Below are positions 23,280-34,191 of a stretch of 64,000 bases of DNA, in pieces. Each line of letters begins with the position of its first letter. The first letter of the stretch is position 1. A program made the translations under genes and the position numbers. The DNA is taken from positions 3,410,001 to 3,474,000 of the forward strand of contig JAFEVB010000002.1 of the NCBI GenBank assembly GCA_032629725.1. The letters are read 5' to 3'. The notes beneath the pieces are model-generated. The model was not told the origin of the DNA and ran no database searches. It was given only the letters and a program-made list of their open reading frames with translations. The DNA comes from Gremmenia infestans (Eukaryota > Ascomycota > Leotiomycetes > Helotiales > Hamatocanthoscyphaceae).

Positions 23280-24762
23280 TATTTCAAGTTGGATCATAGA
23301 TGAAAAGATACAAGAAAGAGTTGGAGAATAGGATTTGGGAGTTCTATGGGCGAGGGGTTCTGATATAGATAGAGCTGCCTAATGAAATGAAGACTTATGG
23401 GGTATAGAACCCGTGGCTAGTATGTGGATTTGATTCTGTACGTATCGGTATCGAGTCTTGTGACTGTTAGGATTTAACAGATCCGGTGAGATTATCAGGG
23501 ATTTGATAACTAAGGAAATGATTTTTGAATACGCTGAAGAATCTGGGTTTCAGTGCAAACAAGCGTGTGAACCATGGATGAATGGTTACACGACTCTAGA
23601 TTCAGGTACTACTTGTATAAATATATTTTAAAATACAAAAGCTTTGTGGGACCAAAACATATTGCTTGAACGGGGAATGTCTAAAAGTCACGCTCTGGCT
23701 AAATACACTTGGCTTGCACAAAGAATGTTGAGGTGTACGCTGGTGGAATGTGTTGCTCTCGGTATTCCTGAGCCTTGCCCCGGGAAATCCCCTCGTGGGG
23801 GGGTTATTTGCGCCATTAGTGCGATAACCTGACCCATTGGGTTCAAATTCCCCAGTCTCCGGAACTTAACACATAGTCCATGTAGGAAATTGCATGGCCT
23901 TGGAATGAATAAGACAACACCTCTAGGAGCCTCCTCTTAAAGACTTCACTCGATAAACTGCTCTGGAAACAATGGGACAGAAGACCTAGTACCGCAACCA
24001 AGGCCCGCAGAAAAGGTGAGCAGTTTGTGAAAGCTAAGTTGCCTCGCTGATGTGGGGAAATGATGAAGGAAATGTTCCAAAAGGAAGTATTAGCTTTCTG
24101 AACCCTTATGGGCACCAGCCAGCTCAACGCGAATGGTTGTACGACCGAGCCAAGACCGAGCAGCAGGCCCAACGTCCCTCGAGTAACAAGGCTGCGACGC
24201 CTGATTTAGTTAAGTTAGTAACCCGGATCGGTCAAAAGAACTGCGCTGCGAGCTGTAGGCAGAAGGATGCTGGCTGGTTGACTGTGACTGTTGCTTGTCG
24301 AGTGTGATGGTTGACTTCGCTATGATCGACATACATAGAACGACGCTGCAGACAATCGAGTCATGAAGCCTTACTGACTAATTCCTGGCAGGTGAAGCCT
24401 TCCTCGGACTCGGAGGCTTGTCGTCGTACATGGTAGGGCAGGCGCAATCGGATGTAGCCGAGGACCCCCTAGTTTCATTGAGCCCCGCGTGGTATCCTCG
24501 ACTTGCTCTGGCATCACCTGAACATGAAATAATTTGTGTACCTCCGCACCTCGTAGGACATGTCTATGGTCTTGTTGCGCTGGGTTTGCGGGGTCACGAA
24601 GCCGGGGTGTTTGGTAGTTTACTCACTAGTGATGCCATGTGATAAAGTATTTTCAAATGCACGTCGAATCTGGTAATGTGAGCCTGTCACGATTTTGACA
24701 CTTTCTAACGAAGATGTAGCCATATACATATTGTCATATTTCTAGAGTCATCTACTGGAATC
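23280..24762. other. Intergenic region
   Basis: A 1.5-kb 5' flank of GH81 and 3' flank of Utp14. A T-arm-like GGTTCAAAT at about 23838 is not accompanied by a foldable tRNA. Short open frames (for example 24418-24642) have no recognisable features. Confidence 0.5.
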
Positions 24763-27708
24763 CTACAATAATGGTTTGGACATCGGGGCAATAATGCCTT
24801 GCTTGAGCAATATTCTGGGCTTCGTAGCTTCTTGGTAAGTCTCTTTAGTTGTCCATTCGGGTCCAACAGGCACGCGTAGAGACCTCTCGTATTGCTGTCG
24901 AGTTTCGAAAGGATGAGGTAGGGTCGATGCGAGGTATTTGCCATTCTATTACTGGTGTTAGTTTCCTTTCTCATGATGTTTCTGGAGAGTTCTTACCTTC
25001 TTGACAAGCTTCTCGCTGATGATCACGCGGTCAAGCTTCGCATCTTTTCTATTCTGCTCCTTGACTCCTTCGACTTTCGTCAAGAAACGTCCTTTATTTC
25101 GGGCCTTCTCCCTCTTGCTCACACCGTCACCAGTCCAGGCTCCCCATCCAGGCAAGGTGTTGTCAATGATCTTATCATCGTCGTCTTCAATAGTTTGCTT
25201 CTTTTCTGCCTCAAATTCGCCAACAACATCTGCACCAGCAAACGCTCTTTTAATCAACTCTTGATCACGAATCGCAAATGGAAGCTTGACAGCGTTTTCA
25301 TCATCGCTCTGATCCGAGTCTGAGCCTATTTCGAGTGCCGCGGTTTTGGACTCCTTGGCTGGTTTTGGCTTAGAAGCGATGACAGAAGCCTTGGACAGAT
25401 CCAATTCTTCGACGTCCACAGCATTGTTCTTCTTGTGACGACGTCTTTTGGCCTCAGCTTCACTGACCACTGTAGATTTCAACGGGACTTTGGACCAAGC
25501 TCCCCCTTCTGAGCCCACCTCTGGTTGATTTCTAGAGACCGCCAATTCCGATTTCTTTGATGAGCCCTTCGTCGACTTGTGGGTTGATCCCGAGGTGTTT
25601 CTGGGGTCGTTGTCTAGTCCATGGATTTCTACATCCATGTTGTCCTCATCTGCATCTGAGCCTTCGCGTTCCTCGAACTCGTTGAGTCGTGGCGATTTCG
25701 ATGTATCTAGAGGTTTGTTGCTGTTTGGCCCAAATATTCTGCGCCCTATATCTCCCTGCTCTCCGTCTTCGCTTCCGGACTGTTCTCCAACCAGGTCTCG
25801 CCGAATATCTTCGACCATTGCATGATTCTGTTTCTTGCGTGCTTCTTCCGCTTTGCGCATGAACTTCATGTTTGATAATCTTGCGCCTGGGGCAGACTCG
25901 TCCACCAATTCCGAGGCGCTGGCTTTCTTCAACTGTCGAAGAAGTCGATTTTGTTCGGCAGCATCATCATCCTCACTGATATCCTCCTCGGAATCAGTGA
26001 CAGAAGCATCGGAGTTGTCCTCAAACTCCTTCCTCACCGCCCTTCCCTCCACTCTTTTTCTAAGATCTTCGTCCCGTCGTGCCATATCCGTAATTCCATC
26101 TCGGGCATCCTCATCCCAAGCAGCTCGTCCGATTTGCTTCGTAGCTTTCGCCCACTTGCTACCTCTGTGCTTTGCACCCATACGTTCAGTAGCACGTCTA
26201 CGATCCTGCTCTTCTAGCTCATCTTCAGAAGGTACAAAACCTCCCTCGGCTAGCGCCTCTTGGTTTAGACGCTCCTCCTTCTCGCGTTGCTTCCGATGAA
26301 CCTTGCGGTAAGATCTACTCTTGATCTTCTTGATCCGCTTTGATTTTGCTTCTTCGCGGAACATGAGCTCTCGAGCCATTCGTAGCTGGTCTCTCCTCGC
26401 CTTGACCTCCTCTACAGACATTTTCTTGGTCTCTAATTCCTCAAACTCGCGGAGGTGATCTTCATCGTCTTTCCCGTTTGTCGTCGCAAGGCCACTTTCT
26501 TCCAGGATACTCTGAATGGTTGCTTCCAACTCATTGAAAGGTTTGGTCTGGTTTGTAGGGACGAGTTTATCGTTCTTTTTTACAGCCGCCATTTCGTGGT
26601 CGGGAAGTGGGAACATGAGGTGGTCTGCCCGGCGGTTGTGCTTGACGGTATCGGTCCATCTGTCTAAAGTTTCCTTGCTCTTCTCATAAGCTGCACTTCG
26701 ATCCAGACGATCCTGCTGGCGTTTCACTAGAGGGACCGCTAGCTTTGCTGTGACTCCTTTCCGTTTGCCGGCCCCTTTAGGATCCGATTCGATGAATTTG
26801 AGTGACTTCTTGATGTGCGGATCATTTATGCTAGGTAACCCCAAATCTTCTAGTGTAAGTTTGGTCTTCGATGTGAGCCCAAAGTCAGAGGGGGTATTAT
26901 ACTCGCTAGCGCCGTCACTGCGTTGCTTGGATGGACGAGTGGTTTCGTCTGCCTGTGGAAGATTTGCAATCATTCTCTGAAGAGCTGCGATTTTGGCAGG
27001 ATCTGAGGTCTCGTCATCATCATCGTCCGCCGAGGAAGCTGAAGATTCTTCATCGCTCTCAGAGCTGCCTTCCTCTTCTGATTCCGAGAGATCTTTGTCC
27101 AGTGCCTTGCCATTGAGTGCTTTTTCTTCCTCTTCCTCCTCTTCAGCCATATCTAGCATTGTAGCAAGATCAACTGCACCTTCTCCAAGATCCCCCTCCT
27201 CTAACTCTGAATCTGACTCTGACATCTCGTCGTCTTCGTTCAAGTTAACATCCTTGGTGCGAGATTTCGATTTCTTCTTGGACTTTTTATCTGTGCTTCC
27301 GGAAAATGCATAGCCTTCAAATCGCTCCTCGTCACTTTCCCCAAAAGCTTCGTCACTGTCCAAGTCGCTATCGTCATCGCTGTCGACTTGTCCAAGCTTC
27401 CACTCGTTCCCCTCACTGTCGCTTCCGTGATCTATATCCAATTCTTCAAAACGCCCTTTCGCAGGCCCTTTACGTTGCTTTTTCGACTCTCCTTCTTCAT
27501 CCTCTTCATCGTCATCGTCGTCGTCTCTGCGGCGCTTTCCAGGCCTATTCCCACCTTCTGATGCACCAAGTCTATGCTGGCGAATCTTGAGATTTTCTGG
27601 ATTTTCGTGCGAGGCAATGGAAAAAGCATTCATGGCTCTCTTCTTGGTATTAGCCCGAGGCTTTGGTTTTTTCGACGGCGGAGCGCCATGGGATTGTCTG
27701 CCAGGCAT
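24763..27708 (-). CDS. UTP14: U3 snoRNP / SSU processome protein Utp14
   Basis: Exons 27708-24997 and 24945-24763 encode 964 residues. Utp14 is a nucleolar SSU-processome component that activates the helicase Dhr1 in 18S rRNA maturation. The N-terminal half has basic clusters (SKKPKPRANTKKRA) and long acidic tracts. The family core is clear: KIKSRSYRKVHRKQREKEERL, ERMGAKHRGSKWAK and, near the end, LPGWGAWTGDG. The small second exon supplies the conserved C-terminus: NGKYLASTLPHPFETRQQYE, then VPVGPEWTTKETYQ and QGIIAPM. The intron ends at TAATAG, bypassing a nearer CAG that would bring a stop. Divergent from mL41 with only 176 bp between starts. Confidence 0.95.
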
Positions 27709-27884
27709 TTTTGCAGGCTTGGAAATTTATTTCGTGGTGGTGTTTAATGCCTATATTTTTTAGAAATAAATTTTGAAATCTCGAAATCTATCGGTGAACG
27801 CGGCCGCTAGCGTCATCTCTTCAACTCACTCGTCCCTTTGCTTGAAGACCTCTCGCAATATTTCAACACTCCCCAAACAACAAG
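27709..27884. promoter_or_regulatory. Short bidirectional promoter, Utp14 / mL41
   Basis: Only 176 bp separate the start codons of a nucleolar ribosome-biogenesis gene and a mitoribosomal protein gene. An AT-rich core (about 27744-27785) sits in the middle, flanked by GCGGCCGC-containing sequence. Confidence 0.6.
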
Positions 27885-28244
27885 ATGAAGCCCACAGCAG
27901 CACTCGGCAAGAAAATTGCGCGGCTTGCGCTCACTACGAAGATGACAAACAAGGGATTCTACAAGGGAACGGGGACCGGGTCGACGGGTTCGCATACCAG
28001 ATATGGAGGATATTTGATCGATTGGGATAAAGTCAGGACATATGTCGTACCGGAGAATCTAAAGGACTTCAAAGTATGAGAGATACTGGAAATGCTCGAG
28101 GAGTAATGCTGATATTTATAGCTCACTCCGTTTGTGACGAAGAAGATAAAGCCTATGAAGGGGCGCTTTGAAGGAGATCCTAAGGGGGCGTTTAGTGGTG
28201 AGGCCTATTTGAACAAGTGGAAGGTGGAGAATGGCGAAGATTAA
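27885..28244 (+). CDS. MRPL27: Mitochondrial large-subunit ribosomal protein mL41 (MRPL27)
   Basis: Exons 27885-28073 and 28122-28244 (189 + 123 nt) encode 103 residues. This is the MRP-L27/mL41 family of the mitochondrial 54S subunit. Visible are a basic N-terminus (LGKKIARLALTTKMTNKGFYKG), GSHTRYGGYLIDWDKVRTYVVP, and the family signature ENLKDFKLTPFVTKKI, which spans the splice. The C-terminus ends acidic (KVENGED). Length and motifs are typical of fungal mL41. Confidence 0.92.
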
Positions 28245-29100
28245 AGAGAGGAATGAAACAAAACGTACGCTCACTCTCCTATTGCTACTGATAGTTTATA
28301 GCTGACACTTTGCAGGTGGATTACGGGTGTATATTACGGACATGGCGTTGAAAAGATGTACATCATAGTTGTATGAAAGAGCGGCGATAGATACCTCAGA
28401 ATGGAATTTCAGAAACTCCACGACATATATCCCCATTGTGCGCGAGATTCCCATAGCTACCGTTCCTAAATTTTAAACGGCAAGTCTGGGAATATGATGA
28501 ATTGGGAATACTAGAGATCAATTGGTTACGATGCTTCTCCCTGTTTTCCATCTATCTTCCCCCCTTTGCTAGCTCTCATGTTTTTTCTTATGGTCTTTTG
28601 CTTTTGAATTCCACGCATATCATGTTATTCTCTCATTCTCACTTTTGATTGCTTGGGTTATCGTATGTGGGAAATATAGAAATAACTCTTATCCTGCTCT
28701 GAACTTTCTGTTCCTAGCAGAACAGATGAGAACAGTTGGGACCACATGGAAGTTGATGCATGCATCCGCGGGATTTATGCAGTCTTGATATTCTCCAGGT
28801 ACTGAGCTTGCTTGTAGCAATCCTTGACTTAATCTCTGGCTATTGAGATTTGTGGGCGACTGCTGTCTTCCCTGTTCACCTAGATGCAGACAAACCGTTC
28901 GATACGGGTGACTGCAAATTCGCCGATGTTTTTTTTGTCAGATATGGAATCCATAGCCGGTTTCAACGCACTTGCTTTCAGCATCGGATTCAGGGTCATG
29001 AGGAGCACTTGATGATAATAAAGGTCGTGGCTTGGTCTAATTCTTACGCCGACTTTTTCTATCTGACATTCAGTAGGGCCTCTTCCACCAACAGTGAAGT
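28245..29100. other. Intergenic region
   Basis: 3' flank of mL41 leading to a decayed gene. No feature recognised beyond short open frames. Confidence 0.5.
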
Positions 29101-29830
29101 ATGACTATCGCATCTAGACGGGTACCAGAAATAGTGACCGATTGGAAGGATCGTGCAAGTGGGAGTCGTTCGAATACCAGAGAGGTGCATGCTACCTCCC
29201 TTAGCATTGAATCTGTTTCAAGCCAGAAGTTCGCCCATTCTCAAGCAGCTATATCAGAGCACCCACTACCCCATACGCCCCTTCTCGGACACCGGCTCCC
29301 TCTTTCCCCGTTATCAAGAGGCCCAGACCCAGGTCCCCATCACTGACGGCCGGAGCCAAACACCGACACAACTAGCCAGGCATCATCTAGCCCAAGTCCT
29401 CCCACCCTCTCAGCTTTCAAAGCAAAATCTCACGCAGGGACTAGTACCCTCGCACTCAGACCCCAATTCCTCGCCTAAACACCGAACTCAACTCTCAAAG
29501 CAGAGAGCGCCCATCTGCAGGCGCAACGGAACGCGTGCCATTAAAGCATGCCGATGCTGAAAGCGCAACTCAGACAAGCCCAGGAGCAAGCCGACAAAGC
29601 CATGGCCGACAATTCAGGCTTGTGGTAGGAGATATCGAGATTGTGTGTGCTAGTGCAAGATGTCAGGAATGAGGAGGAGGGAGATGGAACCGATGGATCG
29701 GATGGAGGCAGCGCTGAGTGCGCGACTGAGAAATTTACGGCTGCTTGAGCAGGGGATGGCGAAAGGGGAAAAGGGGGGTGTGGAGTTTATAATGGCGAGG
29801 AGTTTAAGGCCGGGTAAGCAGAGGGGGTAA
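29101..29830 (+). pseudogene. Relic of a coiled-coil protein gene
   Basis: One frame reads as protein-like sequence from 29101 to about 29670: a Ser/Pro-rich part (QASSSPSPPTLSAFKAK), then a coiled coil (STLKAESAHLQAQRN; LKAQLRQAQEQADKAMADN; GLW*EISRL). It is interrupted by stops at 29344 (TGA), 29476 (TAA), 29542 (TAA) and 29626 (TAG). After a +1 shift near 29660-29690 the sense continues as MEAALSARLRNLRLLEQGMAKG and ends KQRG at 29830. Each stop is one C-to-T change from CGA, CAA or CAG, which suits light RIP or deamination. I do not recognise the parent family; an intact paralogue elsewhere in the genome is expected. An alternative is spurious open sequence. Confidence 0.45.
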
Positions 29831-30281
29831 TATCGATCGGAGAGGAAGCAGAGGTGACCTTGGTGGACTTTTTGAGTTACTTTCTACAGTCTTACTGTAT
29901 CCCCTATACTTCGAGGCGGATAACTGCTTCCACTTTAATATATCTATCTATTTCTCTTCTTTGCCCCAGTGTTTCCTTGAAGGTTGGTATGATTCTCTCA
30001 CATAAGGGCAGATAATTATCGAGGATACAATTCTATCAAATAGTCATAAATTCTGTTATTTCGTTATCGCTATGTATCAAATTAATGCCGGCAACAACAT
30101 TCCGAGCCTCCTCCCAAGAATGTAAACAAACTACGCTCGCTTAGTCGCAAGATGCTTCAAATACAAGCTCAAGCGCAGTGTACAAATTTGCCATATCTCC
30201 CTCCCTTGATTCTCAAACATGTCGATCATAGTCTTCGCTCACCATGGCCTCTGCTTCCGGAACAGGATCTGGAAATCGATG
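29831..30281. other. Intergenic region
   Basis: Spacer between the decayed coiled-coil gene and the 3' end of the acidic membrane protein. Nothing recognised. Confidence 0.5.
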
Positions 30282-32996
30282 TTACATGTCAGAGTAAATA
30301 TCCTGGGTAGTTTCGTCGATTGTACCCTCGCCTTTCGTTTTCATCATAGGGGCATCTGTGTTTTCGTCTTCTGCCTTCGCAGATGCATCCAGTCCGATAG
30401 CCTCGATGACTATAGGAGCGCTGATCTCCTCCACCTTGTCTGCAGGTTTTGGTGTCGTTTCCTCGACCACTGGAACCTGGATCTCCTCCACCTTGTCTTC
30501 AGATTTTGGTGTCATGTCCTCGACCTTGGCAACATTGACCTCCTTCACCTTATTGGTAGCCTTTGAAGCCATTTCATCGACCCCATCGGCGACCGTTTGC
30601 GCTTTTCTAATGACCTGCAATGGCTTCTCCCTTAAAACCTCAGCAATTTTGGTGGGCACCGCGGTCGCCATCTCGACTACACTTTGAGTAGCTTCCTGGC
30701 CAACTTTAATCGCTTGCCTGCCACTATCTGAAATAATCTCAGGGACGTTTGAAGCCCTTAACATCGGCGGCTCGTGAACAACATAGCTAGGTCTTAGGGC
30801 CAACAATAGCACAAGAACGCTCAGCACTACGATTACGACGTTCCTACTATCTCGAATTGCCACCTTGAAAGCTGCGAGAAGGAGTTCGGAAAGCGAGTCC
30901 TCGTCGATGCTCGCCCTGGAACTGCTCCGTCTGGAAGGCTGGGGACGCTCTTGCTCTAGATCTGGCTCTGGCTCTTCCACGATTGGAACACTCTGCTCGT
31001 ATATTTCCCTCATCCTTTCCTCTTCTAGAATGTCGTTCAATTCTGCTTCGTCCATCCTTCTTTGTTCGGCTTCGTCGATATGTTCTTCGGGTACGCTCTG
31101 TACATGTGCAGGCTCAAGTTCTGGCTCTGGCTCAGGCTCAACCTCTTGCTCAAGCTCAAGTTCTTGCTCAGGCTCAACCTCTTGCCCGGGCTCAACCTCG
31201 GGCTCACGCGAATGCTCATAGTCATGTTCGTTCTCGTTCATCACCTCTTCATCGACGAAACCATCCCCGTGCTCTTCCTCATCCACTGGTGTTGCATGCT
31301 TTGACATCATCATCATATTTTCAAGCTCGCCGTGTTGTTGTAACCCGATAGATGGCTCGATTTCGATGTCCACCCTTTCCATCTCCCTCCAAACCGCTGC
31401 CCAGGCACCTGCCCGCATCAAACCATTACTTGCATATGTCTTGATCGTGAATCTCTTTTCTTGCACATCACCACCATTTTCAAGTCTCACTTCTCTCCTG
31501 CAGATGTCACACCATTTCCTGCGCGTTTCCGGATCACGACTCCAGTAATCACCGCCCTCTTCATCTGATGACGGTGTTTCGATATCCTGGGGTCCCATAT
31601 AATGTCCACATTTCAATATTAGAGCTCGGGGGCGGACTGGCAATTCCAAGGCTTCTAGGAGGCGCTCTTCGAGAACTTCATAGGAATCTTGTGGATGCGG
31701 GAGGAGAACACCTCGTTCGAGCACTGCATCCCCGAGCTTCTGCTGAAGTAGTCTCCAACTTTCCTTGATCTTTTGTAGATTTTCCGGTAGATCAGGTGAG
31801 GACATTAAATGAGAGTATGGCCATTGCAATGGGAGAACTGTCACATGCAGTAATATGAGTGGATATTCCTTTTTTGTTTTGAAGCGGGTAGGTGTTCTGT
31901 TTTTAGATGCGTGAGAGCTAGGCGTTCCAATTCGAGATACGGTAGGGAGGCGGCGTTTAGTGGAACGGGGAGAGGAGAATATTGATGCTGTTGGGGACGA
32001 CATTTGCATTGCACGAACTGAGGAGGGAGTTCGGAACGGAGGTCGAGAAAGGACCTTGCTGGGCGTGGGGTCTGCGTCCGGTATTGGATGCATGAATGAG
32101 GTTGTGCTAGGAATTCGGGATACAATGTCGTCCTCTTGGCTCGAAGCCGCCTCCTCTCCAACGGCTGGAGATGTGAGTGTTTTTTGGTGATACATATCGT
32201 CTGAGCTGTGGAGGTCATCACTGGAGTTCAAGCTGCTTCGCGGACTGTGTCCAGAATTCTGGCTGAAAACATCGTCCTCGATATCCCCATCATGATGCGA
32301 GCTCGAGTCTCCATGATCGTTATCCGAATGATGTTCGTCCTCTGAATCGTATTTTGCAATCGCATCTTGAGCTTCGCCCTGTTCTGAGTGATCATCGGTC
32401 TCTGATTCGTATATTACTTCGGTACCCTCGGTGGCATTGTGTAGCTCGGTGCTCTCTTCGTTTTCGCTTTCGTAATGTGCTTGCTTATCGCCTTCGGCAT
32501 CATCATGCTCGGATTGGTGCTCGTTCTCCGTGTCGTACGAAGCTTCAGTGCCGCTGCGCAGTTCCGAGTGATCTCCAGTCCCCGATTCAAACGACATTTC
32601 GGTACCATCAACACCGGAAGACTCCGTTCCATCGTAGGTCAACTCAGTTCCTTCGCCTTCATAGCTTTCATCCGTTCGCATGCTCAACTCCGAGTCCCGG
32701 TTTCCACTATATGAATCATGTTCGATGCTTGCAACAACAGCACGAGCTGCAGCCTGGATCTTCTCTTCTAAACCATCGATTTGGCGTGAGTCTCGATCTT
32801 CTTGCTCCTTGTCTTGGGTGGCTTCATTCACAATATCGACGTCTTTTTCAGGAGATGCTGCTGACCAAGATTCATGGTGGACGACTGTTTCGTTCGAGGT
32901 AACTCGCTCGGCCGGCATTTGGAGGTCTGTAGAGTCTGTCAAACAGGAGGAATCAACATGGATTTTGAAGTCTTGGTCTGATGTTGTTTTCCCCAT
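30282..32996 (-). CDS. Large acidic single-pass membrane protein, unknown function
   Basis: A single exon of 904 residues from ATG 32996; the frame is open further upstream but lacks an ATG. The N-terminal 300 residues are Glu/Asp/Ser-rich with degenerate repeats of the type GTE.SYESE..DHSE. A compact globular part follows (about 380-560): LILLHVTVLPLQWPY, KIKESWRLLQQKLGDAVLERG, RPRALILKCGHYMG, a CDICRREV segment, and AGAWAAVWREMERVDIEIEP. Next is a Glu-Pro repeat (EPEQELELEQEVEPEPEPE), one hydrophobic helix VVIVVLSVLVLLLAL (about 717-737), and a tail with imperfect repeats of KVEEIxxPxVxE. The topology suggests a tail-proximal anchor, perhaps in the ER or nuclear envelope (inference). I do not recognise a characterised homologue. 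Confidence 0.8.
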   Translation of the reverse strand: MGKTTSDQDFKIHVDSSCLTDSTDLQMPAERVTSNETVVHHESWSAASPEKDVDIVNEATQDKEQEDRDSRQIDGLEEKIQAAARAVVASIEHDSYSGNRDSELSMRTDESYEGEGTELTYDGTESSGVDGTEMSFESGTGDHSELRSGTEASYDTENEHQSEHDDAEGDKQAHYESENEESTELHNATEGTEVIYESETDDHSEQGEAQDAIAKYDSEDEHHSDNDHGDSSSHHDGDIEDDVFSQNSGHSPRSSLNSSDDLHSSDDMYHQKTLTSPAVGEEAASSQEDDIVSRIPSTTSFMHPIPDADPTPSKVLSRPPFRTPSSVRAMQMSSPTASIFSSPRSTKRRLPTVSRIGTPSSHASKNRTPTRFKTKKEYPLILLHVTVLPLQWPYSHLMSSPDLPENLQKIKESWRLLQQKLGDAVLERGVLLPHPQDSYEVLEERLLEALELPVRPRALILKCGHYMGPQDIETPSSDEEGGDYWSRDPETRRKWCDICRREVRLENGGDVQEKRFTIKTYASNGLMRAGAWAAVWREMERVDIEIEPSIGLQQHGELENMMMMSKHATPVDEEEHGDGFVDEEVMNENEHDYEHSREPEVEPGQEVEPEQELELEQEVEPEPEPELEPAHVQSVPEEHIDEAEQRRMDEAELNDILEEERMREIYEQSVPIVEEPEPDLEQERPQPSRRSSSRASIDEDSLSELLLAAFKVAIRDSRNVVIVVLSVLVLLLALRPSYVVHEPPMLRASNVPEIISDSGRQAIKVGQEATQSVVEMATAVPTKIAEVLREKPLQVIRKAQTVADGVDEMASKATNKVKEVNVAKVEDMTPKSEDKVEEIQVPVVEETTPKPADKVEEISAPIVIEAIGLDASAKAEDENTDAPMMKTKGEGTIDETTQDIYSDM
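31100..31210 (-). repeat. Coding tandem repeat, Glu-Pro encoding
   Basis: Short direct repeats of about 6-18 bp (GGCTCAACCTC / TTGCTCAAGCTC types on the plus strand) encode the Glu-Pro/Glu-Leu stretch of the acidic membrane protein. Such repeats vary in copy number by slippage. Confidence 0.7.
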
Positions 32997-33757
32997 TTCA
33001 GGAACAGGGGCGGGGTTTCTGGATAACTGAATGTGATTACGCGGCGGGTTAACGCAGTAACCCGTTTGCTGGGATATGTAAGACAAAAGTTTGTGTATTC
33101 TGGGATTATCCGGATCTATCTCCCTGCGATGTGATGTTTACTTTTTAGTGACGTGGTTGCTACAGTTACAGAGATGCAACTTACAAGTGTCAAAACCCGA
33201 TTTTTTGCCGACAACCCCCTGTGACGCAAATACCAAAAACCAACCTTCTAGACATACGTTTATTTAAATATGATTTTAGTATAGGTAGTGGTTAGATAAA
33301 TTATTATAAATAGTTAGATCCTAAAAGGATTTCTATTTCAATTGAGTTTTAGTTATATAGCTAACAGTTTTATATGCTTTCCTGCCAAAATGCTAAGAAG
33401 TACCAAGATTTCATTTCAATATACTGTTTTTATCTTAAAACCTGCCCCTTTCCAGAATCCTTAACAAGTAGCTCTTATAAGTATATAACAAGGATGGTAT
33501 AGTAACTGTCAAGTGTAAAGATTGTCAAGTTGGGTTAAATCAAAGTAATAATAGTAACGCAAATTGGGATTTGATAGCCTTTTAATTATCGGTTATTTAC
33601 TAATTCTATATTATTTAATACATATATTACTTGATCCATACTATTTGATTTTTTTTTACTAAAACTTGCATACCTACTACTAGTAGTAGAAGCTTATAAC
33701 TTTATATATCTTCTAGGATATTAGCATACTAGCATATAGCTATAATAAATGCTTATA
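32997..33757. other. Gene flank passing into the AT-rich island
   Basis: To about 33240 the composition is ordinary; from about 33250 it becomes strongly AT- and TpA-rich, like the retrotransposon island. The AT-rich part (33250-33757) has no recognisable coding motif and is probably old RIP-degraded repeat or spreading damage. A short palindrome CTACTACTAGTAGTAG lies near 33677. Confidence 0.5.
33753..33757. repeat. Target-site duplication of element A (left copy)
   Basis: TTATA immediately left of the A LTR; the matching copy is 46783-46787. A 5-bp duplication is usual for Ty3/Gypsy integrases. Confidence 0.85.
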
Positions 33758-34191
33758 TATAACGATCGCCTAGCCCTACGTAGTGCTAAGGGTAAGTCTT
33801 GTGACTCAAGTAGGTCCCTGGACCTAGATTGTTATTAGGTTAATGTTAGTATCTGTTGATGGATCACTAGTTGCTATACTTAGGAGTATAGCTTATTATA
33901 AAGTATAAAGTAATAAGCGTGTATTAGGAAATACTATTTGAGTTAAGCACGAAGCTCCTATCTAATAGGTAACGACCTAGCCTTATATAGAACCTTTATG
34001 CCTTTAGATCCTAATAGATCCTAACGGGCCGTAAGAATCCCTATGGTCCTTCTTGGTTTATTATATAACTAATATACTAGAAAAACGTCTTTTGCTTATA
34101 TAAGGAAAATCTGTCCCTACTAAGGGTTCTTCTACGTCTAGAGTTAGATATTAAGTCTAAGGTCCCTTGGTTATATGTTATGTTTATAATA
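33758..34191 (-). repeat. Left LTR of element A (434 bp; 3' LTR in element orientation)
   Basis: Begins TATAACGATCGCC (ancestral TG turned to TA) and ends CTTGG...TTTATAATA. It matches 46351-46782 throughout; in the stretches compared, differences are transitions with A or T mostly in the right copy, so this copy is the less RIP-mutated one. Confidence 0.92.

Noticed and set aside
23800..23870. tRNA-like T-arm GGGTTCAAATTCCCC with an upstream hairpin (GGTTAT...ATAACC)
   Set aside because: No matching 7-bp acceptor stem, no D-arm/A-box consensus, and no anticodon loop with T at position 33 could be built.
24418..24642. 74-codon plus-strand frame downstream of Utp14
   Set aside because: No domain, no splice continuation and no compositional support.
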